From the NCBI RefSeq assembly GCF_011683915.1, contig NZ_JAAQPH010000003.1:1-64000 (forward strand): a stretch of DNA of 64,000 nucleotides. The letters run 5' to 3'. Shown piece by piece: positions 7,959 through 16,777 of the stretch. Position numbers and translations under genes: made by a program. Under the pieces are notes generated by a model. That model was not told the origin of the DNA, did not search any database, and saw only the letters and a list, made by a program, of their open reading frames with translations. How positions within the stretch are numbered: position 1 is the first letter of the stretch; the number at the start of each line of letters is the position of its first letter. The DNA comes from Pelagibius litoralis (GTDB lineage: Bacteria > Pseudomonadota > Alphaproteobacteria > Kiloniellales > Kiloniellaceae).

Positions 7959-8785
7959 AGCGCCACCCCCTCTGCCGCCGGGGTTGAAAGCGGGTGCCAC
8001 CTGGCCTCTCGCACAAGGTCCGCCGGGCCGATGTCGTAGAGGCTGTCCAGCAGTGCCGGCTCCAGGCTTCCCGGCCCGCGCGCCGTCCCGGCGGCCCGCT
8101 CGCCGGCGATACCCATGATGGTGAGCGCCGCCACCGCCGCGCCGAAAGCGTCTTCGCTCACCGCCAGAAAGGCCGCGACCAGCGCCGTGGTGCAGCAGCC
8201 GAGCCCGGTCACCCGCGTCATCATGACCACACCGTTGTCGATCTCCAGCGCCCGGGTCCTGTCGGCGATGCAATCGCGCGCGGCCGTTACGGCCACCACC
8301 GAATCCCGGACCGCGGCCAAATCAACCGCTGCATCGCGGGCAGTTGGAACCGCGCCCACGGCATCCACACCCGGAACCACTGTCGTTGTCTGCCCGGACA
8401 GACAAGCGGCTTCCGCCGCATTGCCGCGAATCACCGCGGGGCCCTTGGTCAGCAGTGCCGCCGCCGCGTCGCGGCGCAGCGCCGAAGCGCCCACGCCGAC
8501 CGGATCAAGCACCCAGGGAATCCCCAGAGCCCGCGCCACCTCGGCCGCCTTCACCGAGGCGTCGATCCGCGCCGGCGTCGGGGTGCCCAGATTGATCACC
8601 AGGGCAGCGGCGCGGCGCACCACCTCCTCGACCTCCGCCGCATCGCGCGCCATTACCGGCGAGGCGCCCAGCGCCAGAAGGGCGTTTGCGGTGATCGCCT
8701 GGGTTACATCATTGGTGATGCAGTGAATCAGCGGTCTTTGCTCGCGCACGGCATTGAGATAAGGCGCGACATCGTCGATCTGCAC
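7955..8785 (-). CDS. thiM: Hydroxyethylthiazole kinase
   Basis: Phosphorylates 4-methyl-5-(2-hydroxyethyl)thiazole for thiamine salvage. Recognisable segments are PLIHCITNDVTQAITANALLALGASPVM near the N-terminus, WVLDPVGVGAS (91-101), and the catalytic-loop GLGCC (194-198) with Cys as in the family. I choose the GTG at 8785, preceded by GGGAG at 6 bases, giving 276 residues. A longer reading from an ATG at 8824 adds 13 residues without family similarity. The gene is preceded by a TPP riboswitch and coupled to tenA. Confidence 0.93.
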   Translation of the reverse strand: MQIDDVAPYLNAVREQRPLIHCITNDVTQAITANALLALGASPVMARDAAEVEEVVRRAAALVINLGTPTPARIDASVKAAEVARALGIPWVLDPVGVGASALRRDAAAALLTKGPAVIRGNAAEAACLSGQTTTVVPGVDAVGAVPTARDAAVDLAAVRDSVVAVTAARDCIADRTRALEIDNGVVMMTRVTGLGCCTTALVAAFLAVSEDAFGAAVAALTIMGIAGERAAGTARGPGSLEPALLDSLYDIGPADLVREARWHPLSTPAAEGVAL

Positions 8786-8852
8786 GTTCAACTCCCTTTG
8801 TTCTCGAGGGAACCGAAACCGCAAACGACTGAACGAGGCTGTTGGTCATTCC

Positions 8853-8935
8853 GGTGACAACTCCCTTCGCTGGCATGACCCAGATCAGGTTCGATGGGAC
8901 TCTCTCAGCCCGCGGCAAGGCGGGCACCCCAGATC
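8853..8935 (-). ncRNA. TPP riboswitch (THI element)
   Basis: On the minus strand the leader of thiM contains the conserved thi-box elements in order: GGGGTGCCC, the GCTGAGA pyrimidine-sensing loop, ACCTGATCTGGGTCATGCC and AGCGAAGGGA, closed by a GGTG/CACC P1 stem. It ends about 68 bases before the thiM GTG. No strong terminator follows, so control is more likely at ribosome access. AAGGGAGTTG occurs both in the aptamer 3' end (8858-8867) and at the thiM ribosome-binding site (8789-8798). Confidence 0.93.
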
Positions 8936-9112
8936 ACATGAGGCGGCCACCTTAGCTTTCGAAGCGAAGGAGGGAAACCTTCGATATCCGTTCAACGCTT
9001 AACTCTGGCGGTGATTCAAAGGTAATGCCACAATCCCCGCCGAAAGGCCGCCGCCGCAGCCCTGAAACGGGCGCCGCCCTGACATCCCCTGACCCCAATT
9101 GCAGAGAAGCAT

Positions 9113-10891
9113 ATGACCGAACAACAAATGCTGATCTTTGCCATCCTGGCCGGGCTCTTCGGCCTTCTGGTCTGGGGTCGCTGGCGCTATGACGTGGTGG
9201 CCTTCGCCTGCCTGATGGTGACGGTAGTGACGGGCCTGGTGCCGATCAACCAGGCCTTTAGCGGCTTCGGCCACCCGGCGACCATCACCGTTGCCGCCGT
9301 GCTGATCCTCAGCCGCGTTCTTTCCGGTTCCGGGGCCATTGATCTGCTGGCCCGCCTGATTCGCCCGGCAATGGGATCCACGACCGGCCATGCCGGCATC
9401 CTGGCCGGGCTGGGCGCCGCCATGTCCACGATGATGAACAACGTGGGTGCCCTGGGCATCCTGCTGCCCATGGCCCTGCAGTCTGCGCGCAAGGCGGCGC
9501 GCGCGCCGGCAAAGCTGCTGATGCCGCTTTCCTTCGGGTCGATCCTCGGCGGCCTGATCACCCTGATCGGCACGCCGCCGAACATCATCATCGCCACCTA
9601 CCGCGAGGAGGTAACCGGCGAACCTTTCGCCATGTTCGACTACGCCCCGGTGGGGCTGGCCGTCGCTGCCGCGGGCCTCATCTTCGTCGCCCTGATCGGC
9701 TGGCGGCTGGTTCCCGATCGCGGCGCCAGCCAGGCCGCAGGCGGCGATCTTTTCGACATCGAGAACTACATTACCGAGGTCGCGGTTCCCGCCGACAATC
9801 CGCACATCGGCAAGACCCTGAGCGAAATCGACGAGCTGACCAAAGACATCGATGCCGTGATCATGGACCAGATCCGCAACGACCGCGTCTATCCGGCCGC
9901 AACCCGCAAACAGCTTCAGGCGGGCGATATCCTGAAGATCGAGGCGGCACCGGAGGAGATCGACAAGTTCGTCACCAAACTGGGCCTGGAAATCGGCAGC
10001 GAAGACAGCGCGGGGAAAAAAGCCAAGAAGACGGAAGACGCAACCTTGATGGAAGCGGTGGTGGCGCCGGGCTCACGCCTGGAGGGCCGCCTGGTCGGCT
10101 CCCTGAGGCTCTTCGCGCGGCGCGGTATCATGATCCTTGCGGTATCGCGCCAGGGCAAACCCTTTCGCGGGCGCTTGCGCTCCTTCCGCATAAGGCCCGG
10201 CGACGTGCTGCTGCTTCACGGCGAAACCGAACAGTTGGCGGACCTGGTGCCGAGCCTCGGCTGCCTGCCGCTGGCCGAACGCGAGCTGCACTTCGGCAAG
10301 CGAAAGCAGGGCCCGGCGGTCATCGCCATCTTCGCCGCCGCCATTGCCGCCGCCAGCCTGGGGCTGGTTCCCATCCAGATCGCCTTTGGAATCGCCGTCG
10401 CCGTTCTGGTGGTAGGCGGCTTTCTGCAGGTGCGCGAACTCTACGACGGGATCGACTGGCCGGTCATCGTCCTGCTCGCCTCACTGATTCCCGTGGGTGG
10501 CGCGCTACAGACGACCGGGGCGACGACCCTGATCGCCGATGGCCTGCTGCTGGCGACCGCCGGCCTTTCCGCCGTCGTGGTGCTGGTTGTCGTCATGGTC
10601 GTGACCATGACCCTGTCGGATATCCTGAACAACGCGGCCACCGCCGTCGTTATGGCGCCGATCGCCGCCACCATTGCGGAGCGGCTGGGCGTCAACGCCG
10701 ATCCGTTTCTCATGGCGACCGCGGTTGCGGCGTCCTGCGCCTTCCTGACGCCGATCGGGCATCAGAACAACGCCCTGATTCTCGGCCCCGGCGGCTATCG
10801 CTTCGGCGACTACTGGCGGATGGGCCTGCCTCTGGAGATCCTGGTGATCATGGTGGCCGTACCGATGATCCTGCTGGTCTGGCCGCTGTGA
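9113..10891 (+). CDS. SLC13-family permease with two TrkA-C domains
   Basis: A 592-residue inner-membrane transporter of the ArsB/NhaD/DASS superfamily. Several membrane helices at residues 1-200 include the GFGHPATITVAAVLILSRVL and STMMNNVGALGILLPMAL segments. Two RCK_C/TrkA-C regulatory domains (about 210-300 and 315-400) follow, then a second membrane half with MTLSDILNNAATAVVMAPIA and SCAFLTPIGHQNNALI. This is the usual layout of the SLC13 permeases annotated for sulfate or organic anions. The substrate cannot be read from sequence. It is divergent from the thiM operon and convergent with the histidine kinase gene. Confidence 0.9.
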   Translation: MTEQQMLIFAILAGLFGLLVWGRWRYDVVAFACLMVTVVTGLVPINQAFSGFGHPATITVAAVLILSRVLSGSGAIDLLARLIRPAMGSTTGHAGILAGLGAAMSTMMNNVGALGILLPMALQSARKAARAPAKLLMPLSFGSILGGLITLIGTPPNIIIATYREEVTGEPFAMFDYAPVGLAVAAAGLIFVALIGWRLVPDRGASQAAGGDLFDIENYITEVAVPADNPHIGKTLSEIDELTKDIDAVIMDQIRNDRVYPAATRKQLQAGDILKIEAAPEEIDKFVTKLGLEIGSEDSAGKKAKKTEDATLMEAVVAPGSRLEGRLVGSLRLFARRGIMILAVSRQGKPFRGRLRSFRIRPGDVLLLHGETEQLADLVPSLGCLPLAERELHFGKRKQGPAVIAIFAAAIAAASLGLVPIQIAFGIAVAVLVVGGFLQVRELYDGIDWPVIVLLASLIPVGGALQTTGATTLIADGLLLATAGLSAVVVLVVVMVVTMTLSDILNNAATAVVMAPIAATIAERLGVNADPFLMATAVAASCAFLTPIGHQNNALILGPGGYRFGDYWRMGLPLEILVIMVAVPMILLVWPL

Positions 10892-10922
10892 GGCTTCAGG
10901 CGTCCGCCCAAGCCCCGCCGTA

Positions 10923-12944
10923 TCAGGCCGAGCGGCGCGAGGGAACGTCATCCCCCGAGGTGCGCTTCACCACCCGCTCTGCAGGGAAGCGCAGTGTGAT
11001 CGCGGTGCCTTCGCCGACCTTACTCTGGACGATCATCTTGCCGCCGTGCATCTCGGCCAGCGACTTGGTGATCGGCAGGCCGAGGCCGGTTCCGTCATGG
11101 CTGCGGGTATGGGCGCCCTCGACCTGGCCAAAGGGCTGCAGCACGATCTCGATGTCCTCCTCCGCCATGCCGATACCGTTGTCGTGCACGACCAGCGCGA
11201 ACTCACCGCTCGGCTCGACGAAGGCTTCAGCGCGGACCAGGCCGCCCGCCGGCGTGAACTTGATGGCGTTGGACAGAAGGTTCAAAAGGATCTGACGGAT
11301 CGAGCGCTTGTCGGCATGCAGCTGGGGAAGGCTATCGGGTAGATCCGCCTCCAGCTCCAGGCTGCCGTTGGACGCGGACTCCTTCACGATGGTCAGACAG
11401 GACTGCACCACCGCGGCAACGTCGATCGATTCCTCATGCAGCTCCATGCGGCCGGCTTCGATCTTCGAGAGATCGAGGATGTCACTGATGAGCGACAGCA
11501 GATGGCTGGCGGAACGGCGGATGTCCTCGGCGTATTCACTGTAGTGCGGATTGCCCAGAGGGCCGAACAGCCCCTGCTCCATGATCTCGGAGAATCCGAT
11601 AATCGCATTGAGGGGCGTGCGCAGTTCATGACTCATATTGGCCAGAAAGGCTGACTTCGCGCGGTTGGCCCGCTCTGCCTCGTCGCGGGCGATGCGAAGC
11701 TGCTGTTCTTTTTCCTTCAACTCGGTGATGTCGACATGGATGCCGCCGACACCGATCGCCTCGCCGACGGAATCAAGAACGGGAAAACGGGTGATCATAG
11801 CGAACATCATATCGCCATCCGCCCGCGTGACCTCCATCTCCACGTCCATGGGAACGCCGGTCTTCAGGACGTTCCTGTCCTGGGCGTTGAAAACTTCCGC
11901 TTCGCTCTGCCTGAAATGCTTGAAGTCCGTATCGCCCAGCAGCTTGCGCTCCTGAAGTCCATAAAGATCCTGGAACTGCTGATTGACCAGCATGTAGCAC
12001 CCGTCCTGATCCTTCATGGTCAGGCCGGCGGGCAGGTGGTCGATCACCGCGCGCAGGCGGTCGCGGATTTCCCGCTCGGCCCGCTCGATGGCCTTGGTTT
12101 CGGTGACGTCGGTTGCCGTGAAAAAGATGCCGCCGTTCGCCGTCCGCTCCTCACGTACCCGCAACCAGCTGCCGTCGGAGCGTTCGACCTCGAACTCTTC
12201 ACCCGGGTTCCTGTGACGCTCCATCCGCTCGGCCAGCCAGTCTTCCTCACGGCCGAAGGCCGCAGGGATCAAACCGTGCTTGATCTGGGTGCGGAGCAAC
12301 TCCTCAAAGGGCATGCCGGGACCGATGGTCTCGGAGGAATAGCGGTGGAAATCCAGATAGCTCTGATTGAAGAGCAGCAGCCGGTCATCGGCGTCGAAGA
12401 GAGCCACCGCCGCGGTGAAAGACTCAACCGCCTGAAGCAGAAGGTCCTGTGCCTCAAAGGCCATGCGACGCGCATGGTATTCATCGGTCAGGTTACGGCC
12501 TGTTCCCCGGTAACCGAGAAAAAGTCCATCTTCCTCAAAGAGCGGGACACCGCTGATCGACCAGTATTGCCGGCCACCATCGGCGGCGATATAGACATAA
12601 CGGAAATCGCGAAAGGGGCGGCGTGCGTTCAGGTCGGCCAGATGGGCTTCCCATTTTTCGCTGTCGGTATCGCCGGCCCCCAGTTCGAGACGGGATTTGC
12701 CGATCACTTCGTCAGGATCGACACCGGTCACCTCGCGCAGGCGCTCCGAGAGATAACACACGCGCAGTTCGGCATCCATTTCCCAGAACCAGTCGGAGGC
12801 GGCAGCCGCAAAGTCGCGCAAGCGCTCTTCGCTCTCGCGCAAAGCGTCTTCGGCCTTGGCTCGCTCCGCCTCAAGGCTTTCTACCTCCTCGACACGTTGC
12901 CTGAGCCGCGCAAGCTCTTCGGTCAACTCAGCCTTTGTGGGCAA
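10923..12944 (-). CDS. Soluble PAS-domain sensor histidine kinase
   Basis: 673 residues: an N-terminal coiled coil (about 5-45), PAS 1 (about 45-160), a PAS-7-like domain (about 168-285), PAS 3 (about 297-412), then HisKA with the phospho-acceptor H439 in ANMSHELRTPLNAIIGF and an HATPase with N, G1 (DNGIGM) and G2 (GTGLGL) boxes. There is no membrane segment, so it senses a cytosolic signal. No response regulator is adjacent, so it is an orphan kinase. The start is a TTG at 12944 with AGGA about 9 bases upstream. It is divergent from phoD across about 290 bases. Confidence 0.9.
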   Translation of the reverse strand: MPTKAELTEELARLRQRVEEVESLEAERAKAEDALRESEERLRDFAAAASDWFWEMDAELRVCYLSERLREVTGVDPDEVIGKSRLELGAGDTDSEKWEAHLADLNARRPFRDFRYVYIAADGGRQYWSISGVPLFEEDGLFLGYRGTGRNLTDEYHARRMAFEAQDLLLQAVESFTAAVALFDADDRLLLFNQSYLDFHRYSSETIGPGMPFEELLRTQIKHGLIPAAFGREEDWLAERMERHRNPGEEFEVERSDGSWLRVREERTANGGIFFTATDVTETKAIERAEREIRDRLRAVIDHLPAGLTMKDQDGCYMLVNQQFQDLYGLQERKLLGDTDFKHFRQSEAEVFNAQDRNVLKTGVPMDVEMEVTRADGDMMFAMITRFPVLDSVGEAIGVGGIHVDITELKEKEQQLRIARDEAERANRAKSAFLANMSHELRTPLNAIIGFSEIMEQGLFGPLGNPHYSEYAEDIRRSASHLLSLISDILDLSKIEAGRMELHEESIDVAAVVQSCLTIVKESASNGSLELEADLPDSLPQLHADKRSIRQILLNLLSNAIKFTPAGGLVRAEAFVEPSGEFALVVHDNGIGMAEEDIEIVLQPFGQVEGAHTRSHDGTGLGLPITKSLAEMHGGKMIVQSKVGEGTAITLRFPAERVVKRTSGDDVPSRRSA

Positions 12945-13127
12945 GGACCGGCATCCTCTCCAGTTCTTTTCAGGACAGTGTTAAAGTTCATCAGAGAACG
13001 GTTAATAGACGTTGAAGATCAGTTAGGATTCGCCAGAAATCCAATCGTTTTCGCGATAAACACGACAATGACAAAGGCGTCATTAAACTGAAGCGCAACC
13101 GACATCGCCCGGCAATGCCCAGGCGTT

Positions 13128-13153
13128 ATCGAATTCGTTAACAACAATTCGAT
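13128..13153. promoter_or_regulatory. Perfect inverted repeat between kinase gene and phoD
   Basis: ATCGAATT (13128-13135) and AATTCGAT (13146-13153) are perfect inverted 8-mers 10 bases apart, in the 291-base divergent intergenic region. The centre lies about 95 bases upstream of the phoD ATG. The symmetry fits a dimeric regulator site, but it matches no operator I know. I see no convincing Pho box here. Confidence 0.4.
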
Positions 13154-13235
13154 TCACCGAAGTATCGGCACCACGGCCCGGGGTTCAAATGCGGAACCAC
13201 CGGTCACAGGTGCCGGGCAAACCAAGGAGAAGATC

Positions 13236-14822
13236 ATGCCGCTTCCGCGCCCCTCCCGATCACCCGCCCTCTATTCCCGGCGCAAGGTTCTGCGCGGCGG
13301 CGCTGCCGGCGCCGGCCTGGTGGGGGCCGGTCTGCTCGGCTTTCCCGCCATCGCGCAATCCAACCGCCCGGTTTTCACCCATGGCGTTCAAAGTGGCGAC
13401 GTTACAACCAACAGCGGCATGATCTGGGCCCGCGCCGACCGCCCGTCGCGCCTGTTGGTGGAAGTGGCGACCAGCGATTCTTTCGGCTCTGCACAGCGGC
13501 TGCGCGGCCCGGCGACCATCGCCGCCAACGATTTCGCCGCCAAGATGGATCTGACCGACCTGCCGGCAGGACAGGACATCTTCTATCGCTTGCAGTGGCA
13601 GGATCTGGCTGATGTGAACCTGTTGAGCGAACCGACGGTCGGCCGGTTCCGCACCGGGCCGGGCGACAAGCGCGACATCACCTTCGTCTGGACCGGCGAT
13701 ACCTGCGGCCAGGGCTGGGGTATCAACCTGGATTGGGGCGGCATGCGCTGCTACGAGACCATGCGCGGCAACCGCCCGGATTTCTTCATCCATTCCGGCG
13801 ATACGATTTACGCCGACGGGCCGATCCAGGCCGAGCAGACGCAACCCGACGGCAGCATCTGGAAGAACGTCGTGACCGAAGAAAAATCCAAGGTCGCCGA
13901 GACGCTGGCCGAGTTCCGCGGCAACTACAAATACAATCTGATGGACGAGAACGTGAAGCGCTTCAACGCCGAAGTGCCGATGCTCGCCCAGTGGGACGAC
14001 CACGAAGTGGTCAACAACTGGTACCCCGGCGAGATGCTGATCTCCGACGACCGCTACAAGGTGAAGAGCGCTTCCCTGCTGGCCAGCCGGGCGAACAAAG
14101 CCTTCCTGGAGTACATGCCGATCCGCCAGCATGCCAGCGACCGGGAACGCATCTACCGCAAGATCGCCTACGGGCCGATGCTCGACATCTTCTTCCTGGA
14201 CCTGCGCAGCTATCGCGGCCCCAACAGCGCCAACGACCAGGCGACGGCAAGCCGCGATACCGACTTCCTAGGTCCGCAGCAGCTGCGCTGGCTGAAGCAG
14301 GAAATGCTGGCGTCCAAGGCGACCTGGAAGGTCATCGCCAGCGACATGCCGCTGGGACTGATCGTGTATGACAACTGGCGCGACAAGAGCACCTTCGAAA
14401 ACGGCGCCAATGGCAATGGGCCGGTACTGGGACGCGAACACGACATCGCCGACCTGCTGCGCTTCATCAAGCACAACGACATAAAACAAACGGTCTTCTT
14501 TACCGCCGACGTCCATTATACCGCGGCCCACTATTACGACCCGAGCAAGGCCCAGTTCCGCGACTTCAACCCGTTCTGGGAGTTCGTCTCCGGCCCCGTA
14601 CACGCCGGGTCCTTCGGGCCGGGCGAGATGGACAACACCTTCGGACCGCAGGTGATGTATTCCAAGGACCCGGGCGGCGAGCCCAACCTGCCGCCCAGTT
14701 CGGAGCTGCAGTTCTTCGGCCACGTGAAGATCGACGGCGAGACCGAAGCCATGACCGTGACCCTGAAAGACCTGAACGACAAGGCGCTCTATACCGTCAC
14801 CCTGGAAGCCGCCGGCGCATAG
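13236..14822 (+). CDS. phoD: Alkaline phosphatase D family protein, Tat-exported
   Basis: A 528-residue periplasmic phosphodiesterase/phosphatase of the PhoD family. The N-terminus has a twin-arginine signal (R15-R16 in SRRKVLRGG, then a Gly/Ala-rich hydrophobic stretch and cleavage near AIAQ). Metal-site motifs follow in order: WTGDTCGQG, IHSGDTIYADGPI, QWDDHEVVNNW and FTADVHYTAAHYY. AAGGAGAAG precedes the ATG. The family binds Fe/Ca and cleaves phosphate esters outside the cytoplasm. A strong terminator follows the gene. The kinase gene upstream might relate to its control, but nothing shows this directly. Confidence 0.92.
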   Translation: MPLPRPSRSPALYSRRKVLRGGAAGAGLVGAGLLGFPAIAQSNRPVFTHGVQSGDVTTNSGMIWARADRPSRLLVEVATSDSFGSAQRLRGPATIAANDFAAKMDLTDLPAGQDIFYRLQWQDLADVNLLSEPTVGRFRTGPGDKRDITFVWTGDTCGQGWGINLDWGGMRCYETMRGNRPDFFIHSGDTIYADGPIQAEQTQPDGSIWKNVVTEEKSKVAETLAEFRGNYKYNLMDENVKRFNAEVPMLAQWDDHEVVNNWYPGEMLISDDRYKVKSASLLASRANKAFLEYMPIRQHASDRERIYRKIAYGPMLDIFFLDLRSYRGPNSANDQATASRDTDFLGPQQLRWLKQEMLASKATWKVIASDMPLGLIVYDNWRDKSTFENGANGNGPVLGREHDIADLLRFIKHNDIKQTVFFTADVHYTAAHYYDPSKAQFRDFNPFWEFVSGPVHAGSFGPGEMDNTFGPQVMYSKDPGGEPNLPPSSELQFFGHVKIDGETEAMTVTLKDLNDKALYTVTLEAAGA

Positions 14823-14844
14823 CCGACGGCCATGCGCTTCGAGA

Positions 14845-14877
14845 GGGCGCTCCCACGGCGGGGGCGCCTTTTCTTTT
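14845..14877 (+). terminator. Rho-independent terminator of phoD
   Basis: GGCGCTCCC (14846-14854) pairs with GGGGGCGCC (14860-14868) around a 5-base loop, with one G-T wobble. It is followed directly by TTTTCTTTT. It lies 24 bases after the phoD stop and separates it from the convergent TauE/SafE gene. Confidence 0.88.
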
Positions 14878-14892
14878 CCGACCCAGACCTAT

Positions 14893-15666
14893 CTAAAAGA
14901 GCAGGGCAAGCCCGCCATCCAGCAACAGCTTGGTTCCGGCCAGGATCATCAGCAGGTAGCTGATCCGATAGAAGATGTCCTGGGGCACATGGCGGTGCAG
15001 CCGCAGGCCCAACCAGATGCCGAGCGGCGCCAGGGGCGCCAGCAGCAGCGACGCCATCAGGTTGTCGGGGGAGAACTGGCCCAGCCATGCGTAGGGCAGG
15101 ACCTTCGCCTGGTTGATCAGGAAGAAAAACACGACATTGGTGCCGACGAACACCGTCTTGTCGAGATGCTGGCGCAGCAGGAAGAACTTCGCCGGCGGCC
15201 CGCCGGCATGGGCGACGAAGCTGGTGAAACCGGACAACGCACCGCAGACAATTCCCGTTGCGGCCCTGCCGGGCCGCGCCTCAGCGCGATCGCCTGCAGC
15301 GGCGAAGGCATGCAGCCCGAAACCCAGGGTGAGCAGACCCAGCACAAGGCGGATCATCGCTTCGTCGACATAGCGAAACGTCAGCGCCCCGGCGGCAAGC
15401 CCGACAAACGCACCGGGAAGCAGCAACAGCAGATTGCGGCGGTGCCAGTGCCGCCGGTAGGCCCAGATGCTCAGGGCATCCATCACGCAGAGGATCGGCA
15501 GCATGATGGCGGCGGCGGCAAGCGGGGAAATGAAAACCGCCATCAGCGGAACCGCCAGCACGCCGATGCCGCCGGAAAAACCGCTCTTGGAAATGCCGAT
15601 GGCCAGCACCGCTGCAGCGGCAACGACGAAGAACAGAGGCTCTTCGCTCGGAAGATAGGGAACCAT
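14893..15666 (-). CDS. Sulfite exporter TauE/SafE family (DUF81) membrane protein
   Basis: A 257-residue integral membrane protein with about eight helices. Two repeat-like halves carry family glycine motifs: AIGISKSGFSGGIGVLAVPLMAV near residue 20 and GALSGFTSFVAHAGGPPAKFF near residue 150. The family exports sulfite, sulfoacetate or other organosulfur anions. I choose the ATG at 15666. The open frame runs much further upstream, but that would overlap the divergent LysR gene. The LysR gene is about 170 bases away and probably controls this exporter. Confidence 0.88.
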   Translation of the reverse strand: MVPYLPSEEPLFFVVAAAAVLAIGISKSGFSGGIGVLAVPLMAVFISPLAAAAIMLPILCVMDALSIWAYRRHWHRRNLLLLLPGAFVGLAAGALTFRYVDEAMIRLVLGLLTLGFGLHAFAAAGDRAEARPGRAATGIVCGALSGFTSFVAHAGGPPAKFFLLRQHLDKTVFVGTNVVFFFLINQAKVLPYAWLGQFSPDNLMASLLLAPLAPLGIWLGLRLHRHVPQDIFYRISYLLMILAGTKLLLDGGLALLF

Positions 15667-15795
15667 CTGACGTGCCTTGCCGCTGATGAAATTTTGCAGG
15701 TCTTCGGGCCCCCCGCGCGGTAAGCGCCGGACCACTGCCGGGCAAGGATTTCTAGAACGCCGCGGCGGGGCTGACAAAAGATCGCTCATCATGTT

Positions 15796-15819
15796 ATGCA
15801 TGAACAAATACTCATGCAT
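15796..15819. promoter_or_regulatory. Candidate LysR operator
   Basis: ATGCATGA (15796-15803) and TCATGCAT (15812-15819) are perfect inverted 8-mers separated by 8 bases. They lie 16 bases before the LysR ATG at 15835 and about 130 bases before the divergent TauE/SafE gene. The position fits an autoregulatory LysR-type site. The binding protein is an inference from position. Confidence 0.5.
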
Positions 15820-15834
15820 GAAAGGCGCCCCCCG

Positions 15835-16773
15835 ATGCGGCTTCCGCCGACCACCGCCCTGCGCGCGCTCGATGCCGCCGCCCGCCACCTGAGCTTCACC
15901 AAAGCGGCGGAAGAACTGCACGTAAGCCAGAGCGCGGTCAGCCACCAGATCAAACACCTGGAAGCCCTGTGGCAGGTGAAGCTCTTCGTCCGCCTGACGC
16001 GCCGTCTCGAACTGACCGAGGCCGGCAGCGCCCTGTCCCAATTGGCCCGCACGTTTTTCCGCGACCTCGACAGCACCCTGGCGACGGTCAGAGAGGGCGG
16101 GGCGGTCGCTCAGTTGCGGGTCCTGGTGCCCCCCTCCATCGCTCTGAAGTGGCTGGTCCCCCGCCTGCCGGACTTTCGCAAGGCACATCCGCAAGTGGAC
16201 GTCTGGATCAAGACGCAGGCCGACGCCCGCGTCCGCCACGCCGACGGCTTCGATGCCGCCCTGCAGTTCGGCCCGGACAACAGGACCTCACAACGCTGCT
16301 GGCCAATGATGCAGGAATATGTGTTCCCCGTGGCCAGCCCGGAATTCCTGAAAGAGATGGGCGGAGCACCGGAAGATCCGGTTGCCCTCTGCCGCTATCC
16401 CCTGTTGCTGCGCACCGAAAACAACAAGGGCGCACCGGAATGGCAGCTCTGGTTCAAAGGCGCCGAAGTGGCGGAGCCGGTCTTTGGCCCGGCCCTGCAG
16501 CGCGGCGTGCGCTTCCCGAATACGAACATGGCCCTGCAGGCGGCCATCGACGGGCAGGGGGTGGCCCTGGCGCGCAGCGCGCCGGTCTGGGATGACCTGG
16601 AAGCCGGGCGCCTGGTCCGGCTGCTCGCCCTGCGCCGCCCTTTCGCCCATCAGATCTATCTTGTCAGTCCGAAGAAACGCGAAAAGGCCGCTGCGGTCCG
16701 CGCCTTTCGCCAATGGTTGCTGGCGGTATCGGCAGTCTCGCAGACCGCCTTCGACGCCAGCGAACCCGGTTGA
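15835..16773 (+). CDS. LysR-family transcriptional regulator (GcvA-like)
   Basis: 312 residues. It starts RLPPTTALRALDAAARHLSF and continues TKAAEELHVSQSAVSHQIKHLE, the N-terminal HTH pattern of the GcvA-type LysR subgroup. A periplasmic-binding-protein-like effector domain follows (from about residue 90, LRVLVPPSIALKWLVPRL). I start it at the ATG at 15835, which begins the conserved homology. The upstream ATG at 15796 lies inside the palindrome. It is divergent from the TauE/SafE exporter, the usual arrangement for a regulator and its target. The effector is unknown. Confidence 0.88.
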   Translation: MRLPPTTALRALDAAARHLSFTKAAEELHVSQSAVSHQIKHLEALWQVKLFVRLTRRLELTEAGSALSQLARTFFRDLDSTLATVREGGAVAQLRVLVPPSIALKWLVPRLPDFRKAHPQVDVWIKTQADARVRHADGFDAALQFGPDNRTSQRCWPMMQEYVFPVASPEFLKEMGGAPEDPVALCRYPLLLRTENNKGAPEWQLWFKGAEVAEPVFGPALQRGVRFPNTNMALQAAIDGQGVALARSAPVWDDLEAGRLVRLLALRRPFAHQIYLVSPKKREKAAAVRAFRQWLLAVSAVSQTAFDASEPG

Positions 16774-16777
16774 AACC

